Assembly: GCA_018266575.1 (NCBI GenBank)
Contig: JAFEAE010000017.1
Location: forward strand, 434,001-498,000
Direction: 5' to 3'
Source of the DNA: Bacteroidota bacterium
GTDB taxonomy: Bacteria > Bacteroidota > Bacteroidia > Chitinophagales > Chitinophagaceae
DNA: 64,000 nucleotides
Shown one piece after another: positions 62,665-64,000 of the stretch. The notes beneath the pieces are model-generated. The model was not told where the DNA came from and made no database searches. It saw only the letters and a program-made list of their open reading frames with translations. Within the stretch, counting starts at the first letter, position 1. Each line of letters starts with the position of its first letter. A program made the translations under genes and the position numbers.

Positions 62665-63540
62665 CTATTTTTTTTCGAGCAGTTTGAAGAACTGATCTAA
62701 CTGCGGAAGTACGATGATGCGTGTGCGGCGGTTTGCTGCACGGCCTGCAGATGTTTCATTGGATTCTACAGGCTGGTATTCGCTGCGGCCGCCGGCTTCA
62801 ATATGCGCAGCAGGCAAACCATATTTATATTGAAGGATACGGATAACGGAGGTAGCGCGTTTTACACTGAGGTCCCAATTGTCGAGCAACACACCTCTTT
62901 TGAAGGGAACGTTATCCGTGTGTCCTTCAACCATAAATTCTATATCAGGTTGATTTTTTAATACAAGCGCCACTTTACCCAATACTTTTTTTGCTTTTTC
63001 AGTTACATCATAACTGCCACTTTTGAAAAGGAGCTTATCGGAAATATCGATGTACACTACACCTTTGTCAACCTTAACGTTGATGTCATTATCATTCAGA
63101 TTCCCGATTGCTCCTTTCAGGTTACTTACCAACATCATATTGAGCGAATCCTTATGCGCCATTGCAGATTGCAAACTTTGTATGTATGCATCTTTTGCAC
63201 CAATATTATCAAGTGATTGTTTGATACTTGCTGCCTGTGCGGATGATATCACGGACATATCTTCCAGTTGCTTTAATGCCTGTGTATTGTTTTGTTTGAG
63301 GTAAGCAATTTGCTTGTTCAGGTCATCAATTTGCGACTGGTATTTGGAATCTTTGGATTTGTTTTCAGCAAGGCAATTGTCTTTTTGTGAATTACAGTTC
63401 TTAAGGTCTGACTGCAATGATGCATAATTTTTGTTCAGGCTATCATATTTCGATTGCAGCGTTTTGAATTTTTTGCTGCCAACGCATGAAAGAAGCAGCA
63501 GGGGTAAAAGAGCGCTCAGTGTAACGTTTTTAATACGCAT
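62665..63540 (-). CDS. OmpA-family outer-membrane lipoprotein with coiled-coil stalk
   Basis: 291 residues. Lipoprotein signal MRIKNVTLSALLPLLLLSCV with lipobox LLSC (Cys19). Residues ~25-135 form a predicted coiled coil (LQSKYDSLNKNYASLQSDLK, then QIDDLNKQIAYLKQN). An OmpA/MotB peptidoglycan-binding domain follows at ~160-280, with LLFKSGSYDVTEKAKKVLGK, FMVEGHTDNVPF, WDLSVKRATSVIRIL, HIEAGGRSEYQP and NRRTRIIVLP. It probably anchors the outer membrane to peptidoglycan. Monocistronic with its own terminator. The nearest upstream gene (63600 onward) is on the same strand 59 bp away. Confidence 0.95.
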   Translation of the reverse strand: MRIKNVTLSALLPLLLLSCVGSKKFKTLQSKYDSLNKNYASLQSDLKNCNSQKDNCLAENKSKDSKYQSQIDDLNKQIAYLKQNNTQALKQLEDMSVISSAQAASIKQSLDNIGAKDAYIQSLQSAMAHKDSLNMMLVSNLKGAIGNLNDNDINVKVDKGVVYIDISDKLLFKSGSYDVTEKAKKVLGKVALVLKNQPDIEFMVEGHTDNVPFKRGVLLDNWDLSVKRATSVIRILQYKYGLPAAHIEAGGRSEYQPVESNETSAGRAANRRTRIIVLPQLDQFFKLLEKK

Positions 63541-63599
63541 GATTTGTTGTTTTTAGTGTTAACTATGAAATAAAAATTTCAATCCTCGTTATGTTCCGG

Positions 63600-64000
63600 T
63601 CAGGCTACCTTATACATCCGCGTTGCGGAATGTAAATAGTCAAGCGGGTTAAAAGCGTTGTCGAAAACCTCTTTTAACTCGTCCAGCTTTTTTTCAAGAA
63701 CATTTATTTTTTTACCTATATCGGGATCGTTAGAATATTGTTTCAACAGCGTGTTGTAATTATCCATATTCTCACGCATGCGGAAAGTGATCTGCCCAAA
63801 ACCAAGTTTTAATGCCTGTACATCCATCAATGAGAAATAAATATTTTCTTTCCAGTCTTTCGGTACAGACGTTTTTTGAGAAGCAACTACATCTGCTGCT
63901 TTCCTGCGGATAGCTGTAATGTATGCATATCTTTTATCGGCATCACTTTCATTATTGAATTTCGTATTGAATTCAGCAGGTGAAATGCCAAGTGATTTCA
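63600..64000 (-). CDS. Unidentified protein, C-terminal part (start beyond right edge)
   Basis: The reading frame runs from the right edge to the TGA at 63600-63602, giving 133 visible residues with no in-frame stop. It starts KSLGISPAEFNTKFNNESDA, has a basic segment (RYAYITAIRRKAADVV), a Trp-containing SVPKDWKENIYFSL stretch and a helical, probably coiled-coil C-terminus (NVLEKKLDELKEVFDNAFNP). No Cys, no TM helix in this part, no recognised domain. Upstream of the OmpA-type gene on the same strand, so the two may be co-transcribed. Confidence 0.7.
   Translation of the reverse strand, partial: KSLGISPAEFNTKFNNESDADKRYAYITAIRRKAADVVASQKTSVPKDWKENIYFSLMDVQALKLGFGQITFRMRENMDNYNTLLKQYSNDPDIGKKINVLEKKLDELKEVFDNAFNPLDYLHSATRMYKVA

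Overview
The window is a Bacteroidota chromosome segment, most likely from the Chitinophagaceae or a close relative. The support is AT-rich DNA, weak Shine-Dalgarno signals, separate 790-830 residue double-FtsX permeases, TonB C-terminal and MORN-type exported proteins, and intergenic repeat families typical of that phylum. The lineage call is inference; no rRNA or marker gene is present.

Bases 1-50000 are one array of 19 paralogous ABC permease genes, all on the minus strand, in tandem, 18 complete and one cut by the left edge. Each complete protein is a single-chain pseudodimer: TM1, large periplasmic MacB-type domain, TM2-4, TM5, second periplasmic domain, TM6-8. An E(V/I)G(I/V)RK coupling motif occurs once in each half. 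I number them 1-19 from left to right, so transcription runs from 19 to 1. At the promoter-proximal end lie a single ABC ATPase (50270-50947), a tiny gene for an exported peptide (51002-51202) and a HlyD/MacA-type membrane fusion protein (51228-52484). Divergently transcribed are a sigma54-type response regulator (52760-54121) and an overlapping histidine kinase with no periplasmic sensor loop (54111-55454). No TolC-type outer-membrane gene is visible.

The best regulatory signal is a 77-bp block found twice: upstream of the fusion-protein gene (52576-52652) and in the 568-bp spacer upstream of permease 8 (20640-20716). Each block ends in two near-identical 16-mers spaced exactly 22 bp apart. 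I infer two co-regulated transcription blocks, fusion protein-ATPase-permeases 19 to 9 and permeases 8 to 1, driven by the neighbouring response regulator. The spacers are built almost entirely of repeats: six ~110-bp elements with terminal inverted repeats that sit directly against stop codons, about ten copies of a larger composite repeat carrying 19-21 bp palindromes at shifting positions, and simple CAATT/GTC or CTGA/CGAC tracts. They probably helped the array expand by recombination.

The right part is ordinary. It holds a small secreted protein with a terminator, an isocitrate lyase/PEP mutase-family enzyme, a minus-strand run of MORN-TonB protein, TonB-domain protein and serine hydrolase, a divergent GH9 glycoside hydrolase, an OmpA-type lipoprotein with terminator, and the end of an unidentified gene at the right edge.

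Working model (inference): one ATPase and one fusion protein are shared by many permeases whose periplasmic domains have diversified. The loop-less kinase may read the state of these membrane complexes, as BceS does with BceAB in Firmicutes.
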